Below are positions 17,943 to 28,122 of a stretch of DNA of 64,000 bases, piece by piece. The DNA comes from Prevotella dentasini JCM 15908 (lineage in GTDB: Bacteria > Bacteroidota > Bacteroidia > Bacteroidales > Bacteroidaceae). The DNA lies in assembly GCF_000614065.1 (NCBI RefSeq), contig NZ_BAKG01000008.1, forward strand, positions 1-64,000, given 5' to 3'. Below the pieces are notes generated by a model that made no database searches, was not told the origin of the DNA, and was given only the letters and a program-made list of their open reading frames with translations. Every line of letters starts with the position of its first letter. The stretch's first letter is position 1. The translations under genes were made by a program, and so were the position numbers.

Positions 17943-19196
17943 ATGGCAGAAAGAATACAGCTAAAGAACATCAGCGGAAACAACCTTGAGCAGTGCCTGA
18001 AGTGCTCTATCTGCACGGCATACTGCCCTGTTTCTGCCGTAGAACCGAACTATCCGGGGCCGAAACATTCGGGGCCTGATCAGGAACGCTACCGTCTGAA
18101 GGACGAAAAGTTCTTTGACGAGGCACTGAAAATGTGTCTGAACTGCAAGCGGTGTGAGGTTGCTTGCCCGTCGGGCGTGCGCATTGCCGACATCATTCAG
18201 GCGTCGCGAATCACGTACAGCAAGCATCGGCCCATCCTCCGCGACATGATGCTTGCCAATACCGACTTTGTCGGGACGATGGCCAACATGGTCGCACCTA
18301 TCGTGAACACTACTTTGGGTCTGTCGCCCGTCAAGGCCGTGCTCCACGGAGTGATGGGCGTGGACAAGCACCGCACCTTTCCTGCATACAGCAGCCAGAA
18401 GTTCGAGACGTGGTACAAGCGCAATGCCGCTGCCAGTCAGGACAGCTACAAGAAGCATGTCAGCTATTTCCACGGCTGTTACGTCAACTACAACTATCCG
18501 CAGTTGGGCAAAGACTTGGTGAAAATCATGAATGCGGTCGGTTATGGTGTCCATCTCTTGGAGAAGGAGAAGTGTTGCGGCGTCGCCCTCATAGCCAACG
18601 GACTGAGCGGACAGGCCCGGAAGCAGGGACAGGTGAACGTCAGTTCCATCCGCAAGTCAGTGAAGGAAGACCACCGCACGGTGCTCACGACGAGTTCGAC
18701 CTGCACTTTCACGATGCGCGACGAGTACGAACATCTACTTGACATAGACGTTGCCGACGTTCGGGAAGGACTGACTCTTGCCACGCGCTTCCTCTATCGG
18801 CTCATTGAGCAGGGCGAGATAAAGCTCGCTTTCCGAAAGGATTTCAAGATGCGTGCGGCCTACCACTCTGCCTGCCACATGGAGAAGATGGGATGGATAG
18901 TTTACAGCACGGAGCTGCTGAAGATGATTCCGGGAATGGAACTCATCATGCTCGATTCGCAATGCTGCGGTATTGCCGGCACGTATGGGTTCAAGAAAGA
19001 GAACTACGAACGCTCGCAGCAGATTGGTTCGGGCCTCTTCCGGCAAATCAAGGAGCTGAATCCCGACTGCGTAACGACCGACTGCGAGACCTGCAAGTGG
19101 CAGATTGAGATGTCGACAGGCTACGAAGTGAAGAATCCAATCTCCATTTTAGCTGACGCACTCGACGTTGAAGCCACCATGAAGCTGAACTCCTGA
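17943..19196 (+). CDS. glpC: Anaerobic glycerol-3-phosphate dehydrogenase subunit C
   Basis: 417 residues. Two 4Fe-4S ferredoxin motifs lie at the N-terminus, CLKCSICTAYCPV and CLNCKRCEVACPSG. Two cysteine-rich CCG domains follow: YFHGCYVNYNYPQLG with EKCCGVAL, and YHSACHMEKMG with SQCCGIAGTYG. This is the membrane-associated electron transfer subunit that delivers electrons from GlpAB to menaquinone. Spacing and order fit one operon with glpA and glpB. Confidence 0.95.
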   Translation: MAERIQLKNISGNNLEQCLKCSICTAYCPVSAVEPNYPGPKHSGPDQERYRLKDEKFFDEALKMCLNCKRCEVACPSGVRIADIIQASRITYSKHRPILRDMMLANTDFVGTMANMVAPIVNTTLGLSPVKAVLHGVMGVDKHRTFPAYSSQKFETWYKRNAAASQDSYKKHVSYFHGCYVNYNYPQLGKDLVKIMNAVGYGVHLLEKEKCCGVALIANGLSGQARKQGQVNVSSIRKSVKEDHRTVLTTSSTCTFTMRDEYEHLLDIDVADVREGLTLATRFLYRLIEQGEIKLAFRKDFKMRAAYHSACHMEKMGWIVYSTELLKMIPGMELIMLDSQCCGIAGTYGFKKENYERSQQIGSGLFRQIKELNPDCVTTDCETCKWQIEMSTGYEVKNPISILADALDVEATMKLNS

Positions 19197-19310
19197 AGCC
19201 GTAAGCCTTTCTTGCCGGACTTATCCCTCCGTCGGCTTCAATCCCTCTCACCACCCCGACAACAAAATAAAACCTAATTACATTTTATATTAATCTAAAG
19301 ATTTACCAAT

Positions 19311-20798
19311 ATGGGAAAGTTCATTTTAGCACTCGACCAAGGGACTACCAGTTCCAGAGCCATCGTTTTCGACCACAACGGACAGATAAAGTCTGTTGCT
19401 CAGAAAGAGTTCACCCAGTATTTCCCACAGCCGGGTTGGGTAGAGCACAACCCAAACGAAATCTGGTCTTCTCAGGCTTCGGTTATCGCGGAAGCTATTT
19501 CTGCCATTGACATTAACGGTCTTGACCTTGCCGGAATCGGCATTACCAATCAGCGAGAGACTACCATCGTATGGGACGTTGACACCGAGGAGCCTATCTA
19601 CAACGCCATTGTCTGGCAGGACAGGCGTACGGCCGAATACTGCGACAAGCTGAAGGCACAGGGCCTGACCGACAAAATCCGCGAGAAAACGGGGCTTATC
19701 GTAGATGCCTACTTCAGTGGGACGAAGATTAAATGGATTCTCGACAATGTGCCGGGAGCACGCAAGCGTGCCGAGCAGGGAAAGCTCCGCTTCGGCAATG
19801 TAGACTCTTGGCTGGTATGGCGACTGACCCGTGGAGAAGTGCATGTAACGGATGTAACCAACGCCTCGCGCACGATGCTCTTCAATATCCACGACCTTAA
19901 GTGGGACGAAGACCTGCTGAAACTTCTCGACATTCCGGCGTCCATGATGCCGGAGGTAAAGTCCAGCTCAGAGGTTTACGGTCATACGAAGACTACCATC
20001 TTCGCCCACGAGGTGCCAATCTCCGGTATTGCCGGCGACCAGCAGGCTGCCTTGTTCGGCCAGATGTGCATAGAGCCGGGAGCTATCAAGAACACCTACG
20101 GAACAGGTTGCTTCGTTATGCTCAACACGGGCAGCAAGCCAGTAGTGTCGAAGAACAACCTTCTGACCACCATCGCTTGGAAGATAGGCGACCGTGTAGA
20201 CTATGCTCTCGAAGGATCTATCTACGTGGGTGGTTCGGTTGTACAATGGCTGCGCGACGGTTTGGGCTTCATCAAGTCCTCGTCGGAGGTAGAGGAACTT
20301 GCAGCTACCGTTCCCGATAGTGGCGGCGTTTACTTCGTGCCGGCTCTGACAGGCCTTGCCGCTCCTTATTGGGACCAGTATGCGCGCGGCACCATGGTGG
20401 GTATCACCCGTGGAACGACCCGTGCCCATATCGCGCGCGCCGCCCTCGACGGCATTGCCTTCCAGACTTACGACATCGCACAGGCTATGGCGAAGGACAT
20501 GGAGGCTCCTCTGACAGAGCTGAAGGTAGACGGTGGCGCATCGCGCAACAACCTTCTGATGCAGTATCAGGCCAACTTGCTCGGCATAAAGGTAGTCCGT
20601 CCGAAGATTACTGAGACCACCGCGCTCGGTGCTGCCTATCTGGCAGGTCTGGCAGTAGGCTTCTGGAAAGACATCGACGAGATAAAGAGCCAGTGGCAGG
20701 TAGAGCGTTCCTTCGAGCCAGTAGCCGACAGCGAAGACATCGAAAAGGCCAAGAAGGGATGGGCAGACGCCATCGGCAGGACGCTGACAAACAAATAA
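19311..20798 (+). CDS. glpK: Glycerol kinase
   Basis: 495 residues, normal length. The N-terminal FGGY signature [21 protein letters not shown] is present, as are the glycerol-site region [11 protein letters not shown] and the C-terminal [19 protein letters not shown]. It phosphorylates glycerol to glycerol-3-phosphate, feeding GlpABC. About 115 bases separate it from glpC, so it may have its own promoter as well. Confidence 0.96.
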   Translation: MGKFILALDQGTTSSRAIVFDHNGQIKSVAQKEFTQYFPQPGWVEHNPNEIWSSQASVIAEAISAIDINGLDLAGIGITNQRETTIVWDVDTEEPIYNAIVWQDRRTAEYCDKLKAQGLTDKIREKTGLIVDAYFSGTKIKWILDNVPGARKRAEQGKLRFGNVDSWLVWRLTRGEVHVTDVTNASRTMLFNIHDLKWDEDLLKLLDIPASMMPEVKSSSEVYGHTKTTIFAHEVPISGIAGDQQAALFGQMCIEPGAIKNTYGTGCFVMLNTGSKPVVSKNNLLTTIAWKIGDRVDYALEGSIYVGGSVVQWLRDGLGFIKSSSEVEELAATVPDSGGVYFVPALTGLAAPYWDQYARGTMVGITRGTTRAHIARAALDGIAFQTYDIAQAMAKDMEAPLTELKVDGGASRNNLLMQYQANLLGIKVVRPKITETTALGAAYLAGLAVGFWKDIDEIKSQWQVERSFEPVADSEDIEKAKKGWADAIGRTLTNK

Positions 20799-20971
20799 GG
20801 ACATTAGGGATTATAGGAGTGAAGGGGCTGAAGGGAGTTATGCCAACAGCTTTTATTATCATTCTAAAACACGGCAGAACCGTGGGCGTAGCTTCTCCTG
20901 TCTCCTGCTACTCCTCTAACTCCCCAACTACAACAAAAGAAAAACAACTAATTACCTAAACAAAAAGAAGT

Positions 20972-21718
20972 ATGGAATATTCTATGATGACTCAGTTCAT
21001 GATGGAACTGATAGGAACCTTAGTGCTCGTATTGTTCGGAGACGGTGTCTGTGCCTGTGTTACGCTGAACAAGAGTAAGGGACAGAACGGCGGATGGATT
21101 GTCATTACCATTGCATGGGGTCTTGCCGTGTGCATGGGCGTATTGGTGGCAGGCCCCTATACGGGTGCTCACCTCAACCCGGCCGTGTCCATTGGTCTGG
21201 CCGTTGCAGGCATGTTTCCGTGGAGTTCTGTACCTGCCTACATCGCAGGTCAGATGATAGGCGGTGTCTTGGGCGGTATCTTGGTATGGATTTTCTACAA
21301 GGACCACTACGATGCAACCGACGACGATGCAGCGAAGCTCGGCACGTTCTGCACTGCTCCCGCCATCCGCAACTACGGCATGAACTTCCTTAGCGAGGTC
21401 ATTGCCACTCTGGCACTTGTCTTCATCATCATTTGCTTCAGCACGAAGGGCAACTGCTGCGACGCAGAACACTTCAAGTTCGGTCTTGCCGCCCTCGGCC
21501 CGATTCCTGTAACCCTGCTGATTATCGCCCTCGGTATGTCGCTCGGAGGTACTACGGGATACGCCATGAATCCTGCCCGCGACCTTTCTCCGCGTATCGC
21601 CCACGCCATCTGCATGAAGGGCGACAACGACTGGGCCTACTCGTGGGTTCCCGTTCTCGGCCCTATCGTGGGTGGTGTCATCGCCGGCCTTTGCGGTGCT
21701 TACCTGCTGACAGTCTAA
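20972..21718 (+). CDS. glpF: Glycerol uptake facilitator (aquaglyceroporin)
   Basis: 248 residues, six predicted membrane helices. Both NPA loops are present: GAHLNPAVSIGLA and GYAMNPARDLSPRIAH; the Asp after the second NPAR is typical of glycerol-conducting members. It lets glycerol enter across the inner membrane by diffusion, with GlpK trapping it. An alternative start (MMTQFMME) lies 12 bases downstream. It sits between glpK and the barrel gene. Confidence 0.93.
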   Translation: MEYSMMTQFMMELIGTLVLVLFGDGVCACVTLNKSKGQNGGWIVITIAWGLAVCMGVLVAGPYTGAHLNPAVSIGLAVAGMFPWSSVPAYIAGQMIGGVLGGILVWIFYKDHYDATDDDAAKLGTFCTAPAIRNYGMNFLSEVIATLALVFIIICFSTKGNCCDAEHFKFGLAALGPIPVTLLIIALGMSLGGTTGYAMNPARDLSPRIAHAICMKGDNDWAYSWVPVLGPIVGGVIAGLCGAYLLTV

Positions 21719-21749
21719 TTTCAATCCGTTAATTTATAACCATAAGCAC

Positions 21750-22502
21750 ATGAAAAAGAATCTATTAAGACTCGGCACCCTGATTGCAGCCGTTGCCTTG
21801 TCGCTCAACGCGAACGCCCAGAAGCTCCATTTGGTATCCGGTTTGGAGACGACGCATATCTGGCGAGGCCTTGAAGTATCGAAGGGACTGACACTTGACA
21901 ACGAAGTAGCTATCTCGGACAACAACAATCACTTCCGCTTCGGCCTGTGGGGAGGTATGCAGATAAATGGCGACTATAAGGAGTTCGATTACTACGTATC
22001 CTATACCAACGGCGGCTTCAGCGCATCGGTGTGGGACATATACAACTTCTCCGACGGAATATACGCCAACGACAAGGCCTACCGCATCTTCAATTACAAC
22101 AGCCGCAACACCGGCCACTTCATTGATGCAACCGTCAGCTACAACTTCGGCGAGAAGTTTCCGCTCACCCTCTCTTGGTCTACCATTCTGGCAGGACGCG
22201 ACCGCGGTGCCCTGAACGAGAAGAATCTCTATTCTTCCTTCGTGCAGGCATCGTATAAGGTCTATGAGGACGAGCACTTTGTCGTTACTCCTTCCGTTGC
22301 CGGAGCGTTCGCCCTCAATCCTGAAGATGGCAGCCACGCTACGTTCTACGGAAAGTCTGCCGGCATCAACGACGTCCGTCTGAACGTTACCTACAAGCTG
22401 AAAGTGGGCAATCATCCCATGCCGGTTACGGCAACGGCCATGTGGAACCCGGAGAGCAACAAAGGCTACTTCTGCGCTTCCGTCAACCTGCTGAACCTGT
22501 AG
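21750..22502 (+). CDS. Putative outer-membrane beta-barrel protein (TorF/Gcw_chp-like)
   Basis: 250 residues with a clear signal peptide (LIAAVALSLNANAQ, cleavage after NANA). The mature protein alternates polar and aromatic residues as in beta-barrels: THIWRGLEVSKGLTLDNE, FRFGLWGGMQINGDYKEFDYYVSY, DATVSYNFGEKFPLTLSW. This resembles the TorF-family putative porins (Gcw_chp). It starts 31 bases after glpF, so it is probably transcribed with the glycerol genes. An outer-membrane channel for glycerol or a related compound is an inference from position only. Confidence 0.7.
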   Translation: MKKNLLRLGTLIAAVALSLNANAQKLHLVSGLETTHIWRGLEVSKGLTLDNEVAISDNNNHFRFGLWGGMQINGDYKEFDYYVSYTNGGFSASVWDIYNFSDGIYANDKAYRIFNYNSRNTGHFIDATVSYNFGEKFPLTLSWSTILAGRDRGALNEKNLYSSFVQASYKVYEDEHFVVTPSVAGAFALNPEDGSHATFYGKSAGINDVRLNVTYKLKVGNHPMPVTATAMWNPESNKGYFCASVNLLNL

Positions 22503-23032
22503 TGCGGCGGCAGACTGTTCAGGATATGGTTTTTCGTGAGCAGTTCCGGCATAGAGCCGGCTGTATATAATGTCTCCCGGCAGTCCACTCCTTGTGGCTG
22601 TCGGGAGATATTCGTTGGAAGAGAGGTTGATATTGCGCCTGTCGTGGAACGATAGGGGAAGCCCCTTCCTGTTCTCCGTCCTCTCTGCCCCTACGGCCTT
22701 GGGTAGAGGCAGGTTCGGACATGCCGGTCTGCTTGCCTGAACATCGTGTTTCCGATCCTTGTGTGGCTGAGAAAAAGATGCGATTGCAAGACACTGATAA
22801 TCAGCCGTATGGAAATCATAAAGCGAAAGTGCCGCTTTCGCACCGTGAAAGTGGCACTTTCGCACTACGGACAAGCCCGTTTCGCACTGCGAAACGGGCT
22901 TGTCTGTTAATAGCACATAAAACATCGCCCAAGAGGCAAAGCCCGTTGGATGTGTATGTAGTCCGTTTTCAGTTCTTCCTCACGGTACGGTGGCAGTGGG
23001 CGGACTATCGGCAGAGGGAGAGAGGGCAGGAG
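22503..23032. other. Intergenic region with palindromic repeats between the glp cluster and ybjQ-like gene
   Basis: About 530 bases without a credible gene. The main content is the palindrome cluster at 22823-22903. CTCCCGGCAG (22571) and CTGTCGGGAG (22597) form a hairpin that may terminate the glp transcript. Confidence 0.5.
22823..22903. repeat. GAAAGTGCCGCTTTC-family repeat, copy 2, plus a 33-bp palindrome
   Basis: GCGAAAGTGCC (22823-22833) pairs with GGCACTTTCGC (22853-22863), with a second GAAAGTG inside. Directly after it, ACAAGCCCGTTTCGCA (22871-22886) and TGCGAAACGGGCTTGT (22888-22903) are perfect 16-bp arms around one base. Both parts share the TTTCGCA motif. Confidence 0.75.
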
Positions 23033-23350
23033 TCAGATTCTGACAGCCGTGCCCGAGCAGGCCACCATCAGCATGGAGTTGCCCTGTCCGATGGTCTCGT
23101 AGTCGATGTCAATGCCCACGATGGCGTTGGCACCCATCTGTTGCGCGCGCTGTATCATCTCGCTCATGGAAGTGTCTTTCGCCTCGCGGAGCACCTGCTC
23201 GTAAGAGCCTGACCGTCCGCCCACGATGTCGCGGATGCTTGCAAAGAAGTCTTTGACGAAGTTGGCACCGATGATAGTCTCGCCCGTTACCACGCCCTTG
23301 TATTCCAAAATGGTCTGTCCCTCAATGGTGGGAGTTGTTGTTATCAGCAT
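23033..23350 (-). CDS. YbjQ/UPF0145-family heavy-metal-binding-like domain protein
   Basis: 105 residues, the usual family length. It starts [30 protein letters not shown] and contains [20 protein letters not shown] and [16 protein letters not shown], all family hallmarks. The fold is a small alpha/beta oligomer; metal binding is named in the family but not demonstrated by residues here. Stand-alone gene. Confidence 0.92.
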   Translation of the reverse strand: MLITTTPTIEGQTILEYKGVVTGETIIGANFVKDFFASIRDIVGGRSGSYEQVLREAKDTSMSEMIQRAQQMGANAIVGIDIDYETIGQGNSMLMVACSGTAVRI

Positions 23351-23692
23351 AATTTCTATTGTTTAGTGATGGCTAAACGCTGAGAAGGCAAATATATTGT
23401 GATGCAGGGGCAAAAGTCTTTCCTTTTCTTTACATCATCGTGTCGGCAGCATGTTTTTAGGGGTGTGTTGGTTTTGCTTTCTCTGTGCTTTTCCTTACCA
23501 GTAGGATAGTATCGGGTTAATATATGTTATTTTTTATTATGGCTTGTTTTTATTGCTTATCTTTGTACCGTTTCTTTTTACTTCTGCTATCAGGAGATAG
23601 GCAGATAAGCTGTCGGAATAGGTTGGGAAGCAGCCTGTATATAATAAGGTCAGCGGAAGAAGGAGATAATTTAATTAATAAAAACAATAAAC
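23351..23692. other. Intergenic region with -7 box for the downstream lipoprotein
   Basis: About 340 bases. TATCTTTG at 23558-23565 matches the Bacteroidota -7 box and would give a leader of about 120 bases. No upstream TTTG at the expected distance was found. Nothing else was recognised. Confidence 0.45.
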
Positions 23693-25012
23693 ATGAAAAA
23701 GATGAAGTTACTGGGCTGTATGTTCTTGGGAGCCAGTCTGACACTCGGAACCATCAGCTGCGGTTCCGACAACAACTCTAACGAACCTGATGTCCCCACG
23801 CCGGTAGACCCCGGAAAGAAAGATGACGTAAGCAAAGACATGACGCCTGAGGAGCAGAAGCACCAGCTCGAAGTTACAGGCAAGAAGGCACTGGGCATGA
23901 TAAATGCCAACGACTTCAGGAATCTTGACCAGATTGCCCACCACCTTGACCGCAACTATATGAGCGAAAGTGCGTGGAAGGACGTCAACAAGTGGGCAGA
24001 TGATGTGTTGAAAACGCTGACAACGACTATCTCTACACGCTCTACCATACACAAGGACTACGCCCGGCTGATAGACGCATCGAAGTTTACGGGCCACTTC
24101 AATGTCCAGAACGGCAAGTGGGTACGTGTTTCCGATGCCGACGACCTTCAGTTCAGCTTCCTTGATCAGAACAACAGCCAGTGCATCCTGACTCTTGCTA
24201 CGAGCGGAAAGACCACGCGCGTCCGTTCGGAGTATTTCAATCAGGAGGACTACGACTATGATTATAATGGCGATGACTACGACAAGACCATAACCACCTA
24301 CGAGAATACCATCGTTGTGCCGGAGAACGTGCGTCTGACACTGACGCAGGCAGGCAAGCAGATAATCTCTGTTGATGTGCATACAAGCCTTACTACTAAG
24401 GGCGAACTTGATTTTTCGGCAGACAATGTGGAAGTTACCTGTAAGACCATTGTCAACAATTATGAGGTCAACGTGAAGCGTGCGTTCTACAAAGGGCCGG
24501 GCACGGCAGCTGCCGATGTTGAAATCAAGTCGGGAGGCAAGACCCTTCTGACGGCGACGGCAACCGCCAACGGTAACATTAGCAACGAGCGCGTCAACAG
24601 CATAGGTACGGTTAATATGGCCATTGATTTGCTTGGCGAACTCCAAATCAAGGGAACTTGCGACGACGGAAGCCGATTCTATGATGCCATTCAGGCTATG
24701 GACGACGATGAGAAGGTGTACACCAACGAGCCAGTGTTCAAGAAAGAAGTTGACAAGGCTAACGACCGGTTGAACCTCGGTGTGTTCTACAATGGCAGCG
24801 ACAAGCGCAGTGCCAATCTTCTCTTGGGTGCTTTCGAGGATGGAGACTACTATGGTAGCGGTGCAAAATATTGGTCTTATCAGCCCGTCATCAAGTTCAG
24901 CGACGGCTCTTCCTATGGTTTCGACCAGTATTTCACCAAGCAGGCTTTCCGAAGCATCTTCGACGAGGCTACCGACTTGATTGATTCCTTCAAGCGGATG
25001 TTCAGTTTTTAA
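23693..25012 (+). CDS. Large lipoprotein of unknown function
   Basis: 439 residues. The signal peptide ends in a lipobox (LTLGTISCGSD), then a proline/aspartate-rich linker (NEPDVPTPVDPGKKDD). The rest is soluble and beta-rich, with a very acidic DYDYDYNGDDYD-like stretch near residue 186 and paired strands such as TVNMAIDLLGELQIKGTCDDGSRFYDAI. I do not recognise a family. It is a single gene with its own promoter and a strong terminator. Surface or periplasmic location is likely. Confidence 0.8.
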   Translation: MKKMKLLGCMFLGASLTLGTISCGSDNNSNEPDVPTPVDPGKKDDVSKDMTPEEQKHQLEVTGKKALGMINANDFRNLDQIAHHLDRNYMSESAWKDVNKWADDVLKTLTTTISTRSTIHKDYARLIDASKFTGHFNVQNGKWVRVSDADDLQFSFLDQNNSQCILTLATSGKTTRVRSEYFNQEDYDYDYNGDDYDKTITTYENTIVVPENVRLTLTQAGKQIISVDVHTSLTTKGELDFSADNVEVTCKTIVNNYEVNVKRAFYKGPGTAAADVEIKSGGKTLLTATATANGNISNERVNSIGTVNMAIDLLGELQIKGTCDDGSRFYDAIQAMDDDEKVYTNEPVFKKEVDKANDRLNLGVFYNGSDKRSANLLLGAFEDGDYYGSGAKYWSYQPVIKFSDGSSYGFDQYFTKQAFRSIFDEATDLIDSFKRMFSF

Positions 25013-25040
25013 GCCTTGTCCGTCTATATCGGAATATATG

Positions 25041-25075
25041 CAATGGATGTCTGCCTGCCGGGCAGACATCCATTG
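25041..25075 (+). terminator. Strong hairpin terminator
   Basis: CAATGGATGTCTGCC (25041-25055) and GGCAGACATCCATTG (25061-25075) are perfect 15-bp arms around a 5-base loop, 29 bases after the lipoprotein stop. Confidence 0.75.
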
Positions 25076-25131
25076 TTTGGTTGCCGTCGGTGAATAGCAT
25101 TATTTACTCCATCTCCATACCCACTCATGTT

Positions 25132-27155
25132 ATGAAACGGAACATCACAGGACTGCTGATTGCCCTACTCTGTCCGCTGCTTTGTCCTGCCCAAAACAGC
25201 GATACCCTCCGTAGTCAGGAGCTTGCCGATGTGGAGGTGATAGCCCGTCGGGTAACGAGCAAGCTGAAGCGCGATAGTCTCGGCAGCCTTAGCCTTGACC
25301 TGTCGTTCCTTGACAACATGCCGAAAATACTGGGAAATGCTGACCCTATTCACTATACGCAACTCCTGCCGAGCGTTCAGACCAATACCGAAATGGATGC
25401 CGGGCTCCACGTGCAGGGCTGCGACAACTCCCACAACGACATAAGTATTGACGGAGTGCCGCTTTATAATGTGCAGCACATATTGGGTCTGTTCTCCGTC
25501 TTCAACGCCTCCCACTTCTCCACTCTCCGCTTTTCCAGTTCGGCCTTCTCAGCCTCGGCCTCCAACAGGCTCGGTGGCTATCTTGATATGCAGCACGCTG
25601 ACAGTGTTCCCGGGAAGGCAGGGGGCGACTTCTCGCTTGGACTCATTTCCTCGCAGGGGACGCTCCGTCTACCTATGGGACAGCGGTCGGCACTCTTCCT
25701 TTCGGGGCGGGCCGCCTATATGAATTTGCTCTACGGGCAATGGCTGAAAGTAGACGGTACGGTGTTGAAGTATTCGTTCTACGATGCCAACCTGACGTGG
25801 CTCTACCATCCCGATAACCGCAACACGCTATGGCTGAACTATTATAGCGGCAACGACGTTGTAAGCTACGACGAGGGCGGTTATCAATACGATGCGCGGC
25901 TAAAATGGGGAAACTATATGACTTCTCTCAACTGGGAGCGGAAGCAGAACGGGCTGACGCTCATGCAAACGGCGTACCTTACCACTTATCGAAACCGATT
26001 CCGACTGGAGGAGAGTGATTTCTCCGTTTATCTGCCTTCTTCTATCCTTGACTATGGTTACAAGGCAAGCATAAGAGGCAACCATTTCTCTATAGGCACT
26101 GACTGGGCAGTTCATCATATCCATCCGCAGGCACCGAGTGTGAGGGGAGACGTACAGACACATACTCTTTCAGATATCCGGCAACATGCGTGGAGGGTTC
26201 GCTGTGGGGCAATTATAAATTTTCCTTGGTTTCCCGTGTAGATGTCTTAGCAGGAGCACGTGGCAGTTACTACCGTTTCCGTGGCAGCACATATCTTGGT
26301 GCTGACCCACTCCTCGCCCTGTTATGGTCGCCACGATGCGGCCTTTTCCGTCTGACAGCCGATGTTAAGCACCAGTACCTCCATAAGACGGGGTTCTCAT
26401 CCATCAGTCTGCCGACGGAATTTTGGGTGTCTGCCGATGCTTCGAAGCGTCCCCAGTATGCTTATAGCTTCTCAGCGGAGTACAGGACGGGACTTTTCCG
26501 TCAGCTTTTACAATTGTCGGTTGCCCTCTACTATAAGCGGCTGTACCATCAGATAGAGTATATCGGCACACCGATAGACCTCCTCTATGCCGATTACGAC
26601 CTCAATCAGAATATTGTCAGGGGGAGGGGAGAGAACTTCGGGCTTAACCTGATGCTCGAAAAGCGGTCGGGCCGCATTACGGGTTGGCTCAGTTATTCGC
26701 TGGGAAGGGCATTGCGCCACTATCCCAGCACCTTGCTCAATGGTACATATCCTGCCAGTCACGAACGGATTCATGAGTTTAACGCTGTGGCAACATGGAG
26801 TCTCGGTAGCCGATGGGCATTGGGGGCGACATTGGTGTGGGCAAGTGGTACACCGTTCACCCCTCCCCGCTACTTCTACTTGCAGAACGGGAATCTTATT
26901 TCGCAGTTCGCTGACCACAATAGTGCCCGTCTGAGCACCTACATACGCCTTGATGTTTCTGCCAATTACAAGTTCAGGCAGCGTAATGGACGGGAGAGCG
27001 GCATCAATCTTTCTATTTATAATGCTAATTGTCGGCATAATGACCTCTTTTGGCGGTTGAAGTTTACCCATGATGAATACTCTTATTCAGCCCTGCACTT
27101 TCTTCCGCGCTATATGCCGTTTCTTCCTTCCATTAGTTATTACGTAAAATTCTAA
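25132..27155 (+). pseudogene. TonB-dependent receptor, one frameshift
   Basis: Joined frames give about 674 residues. A signal peptide (LLIALLCPLLCPAQ) is followed by a plug domain: LADVEVIARRV, MPKILGNADPIHYTQLLPSVQ, VQGCDNSHNDISIDGVPLYN, the usual TonB plug order. The rest is beta-barrel, ending YMPFLPSISYYVKF with a terminal aromatic. There is no carboxypeptidase-like N-terminal domain. The break is near 26188 (CATGC then GTGGAGG); one added base restores the frame. It is paired with a DUF4249 lipoprotein starting 3 bases downstream. Substrate unknown. Confidence 0.82.
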
Positions 27156-27157
27156 TC

Positions 27158-28003
27158 ATGCGTACTTGGTTATTTTTTCTCCTTGTCCCTGTTCTTCTTA
27201 TGTCCTGCTATTCTACCGAGATAGAGGAAGCTGCTCCCCGGCTCGTTGTTGAGGGTGGATAGATGGTGGAAGGTTTCCAGTCGTGCAGCTGATGACGACC
27301 GTTCCTATCAGCAAGCGGAAGCAAAGCATTGACTCGCTCGACCGTTTTATCGTCAAGTGGGCGAGGGTAGCGGTCTCTGACGGAAGCAAGGAAGTAGTGT
27401 TGACGGGCATGTACGATGAGCGATACTACCCTCTATATCTACACTACTTCCGATTTGCGTGGAGAAACGGGCAAGACCTATATCCTACAGGTGGATTACG
27501 GGCAGTTCCATGCCTGTGCCGAGACTACCATACCGACACCTGTAGACATTGACAGCTTCTCCGTCAGTCCCATTTATGGCGATAGCATTATGTACACGGT
27601 GAAAGCTTTTTTTCACGACGACCCACGGCAGACTGATTATTATAGGTTCTTCATCAATACAGACAGCTCTGCTTATACTATGCGTGGGGCTTATTTGGGT
27701 ACTTTCAACGACAGGGCTATCGGTGAATATGCCAAGGTAACGGTAAACAATGGGCGCAACAACCTTGTCCATCCACAGCCTTCGCCCTACTTCGATGAGG
27801 GCGATGTGGTGCGCATCAAGTTCTGCCATATTGACTCTGTGGGCTATCGGTTTTGGAAAGCATACGAGGACTACAACTCGGAAGGGCGTAACCCGATGTT
27901 CAATGCCATGCAGAATCTGCCTTCCAATGTCAATGGTGCGTTGGGATATTGGCTGGGCTATGGTGCGAGATACTATCGGCTGCCCATTGTTCATGGGAAA
28001 TAG
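27158..28003 (+). pseudogene. DUF4249-family lipoprotein, two frame breaks
   Basis: Frame one encodes a lipoprotein signal (VPVLLMSCYSTEIEE) and reaches APRLVVEGG before a stop. Adding one base near 27256 continues as WIDGGRFPVVQLMTTVPISK, the strongly conserved DUF4249 start. A second break, of the opposite sign, near 27430 leads into YIYTTSDLRGETGKTYILQVDY and FHACAETTIPTPVDIDSF, also DUF4249. The end is GYWLGYGARYYRLPIVHGK. DUF4249 proteins are cell-surface partners of TonB receptors in Bacteroidota. Two breaks of different sign make true decay a little more likely here than elsewhere. Confidence 0.75.
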
Positions 28004-28041
28004 TAGCTCTGTCATTGCTCTTTCTTTCCCGAAAAGAGAAA

Positions 28042-28075
28042 GCCCGGCAAGTCAGCCGGAGCTGTCCTGTCGGGC
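28042..28075. terminator. Hairpin between convergent genes
   Basis: GCCCGGCA (28042-28049) pairs with TGTCGGGC (28068-28075) with one G-U, between the DUF4249 gene and ahpC, which converge here. Probably works in both directions. Confidence 0.5.
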
Positions 28076-28122
28076 AAGAGTCATAAATTTACCTAATTAC
28101 GACTACCAGTGTGTCGGATGAA

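Noticed and set aside
23708..25069. Long minus-strand ORF (453 codons) opposite the large lipoprotein gene
   Set aside because: It is the mirror of a real gene with signal peptide, promoter and terminator on the plus strand; the product is rich in Val/Arg/His with no domain.
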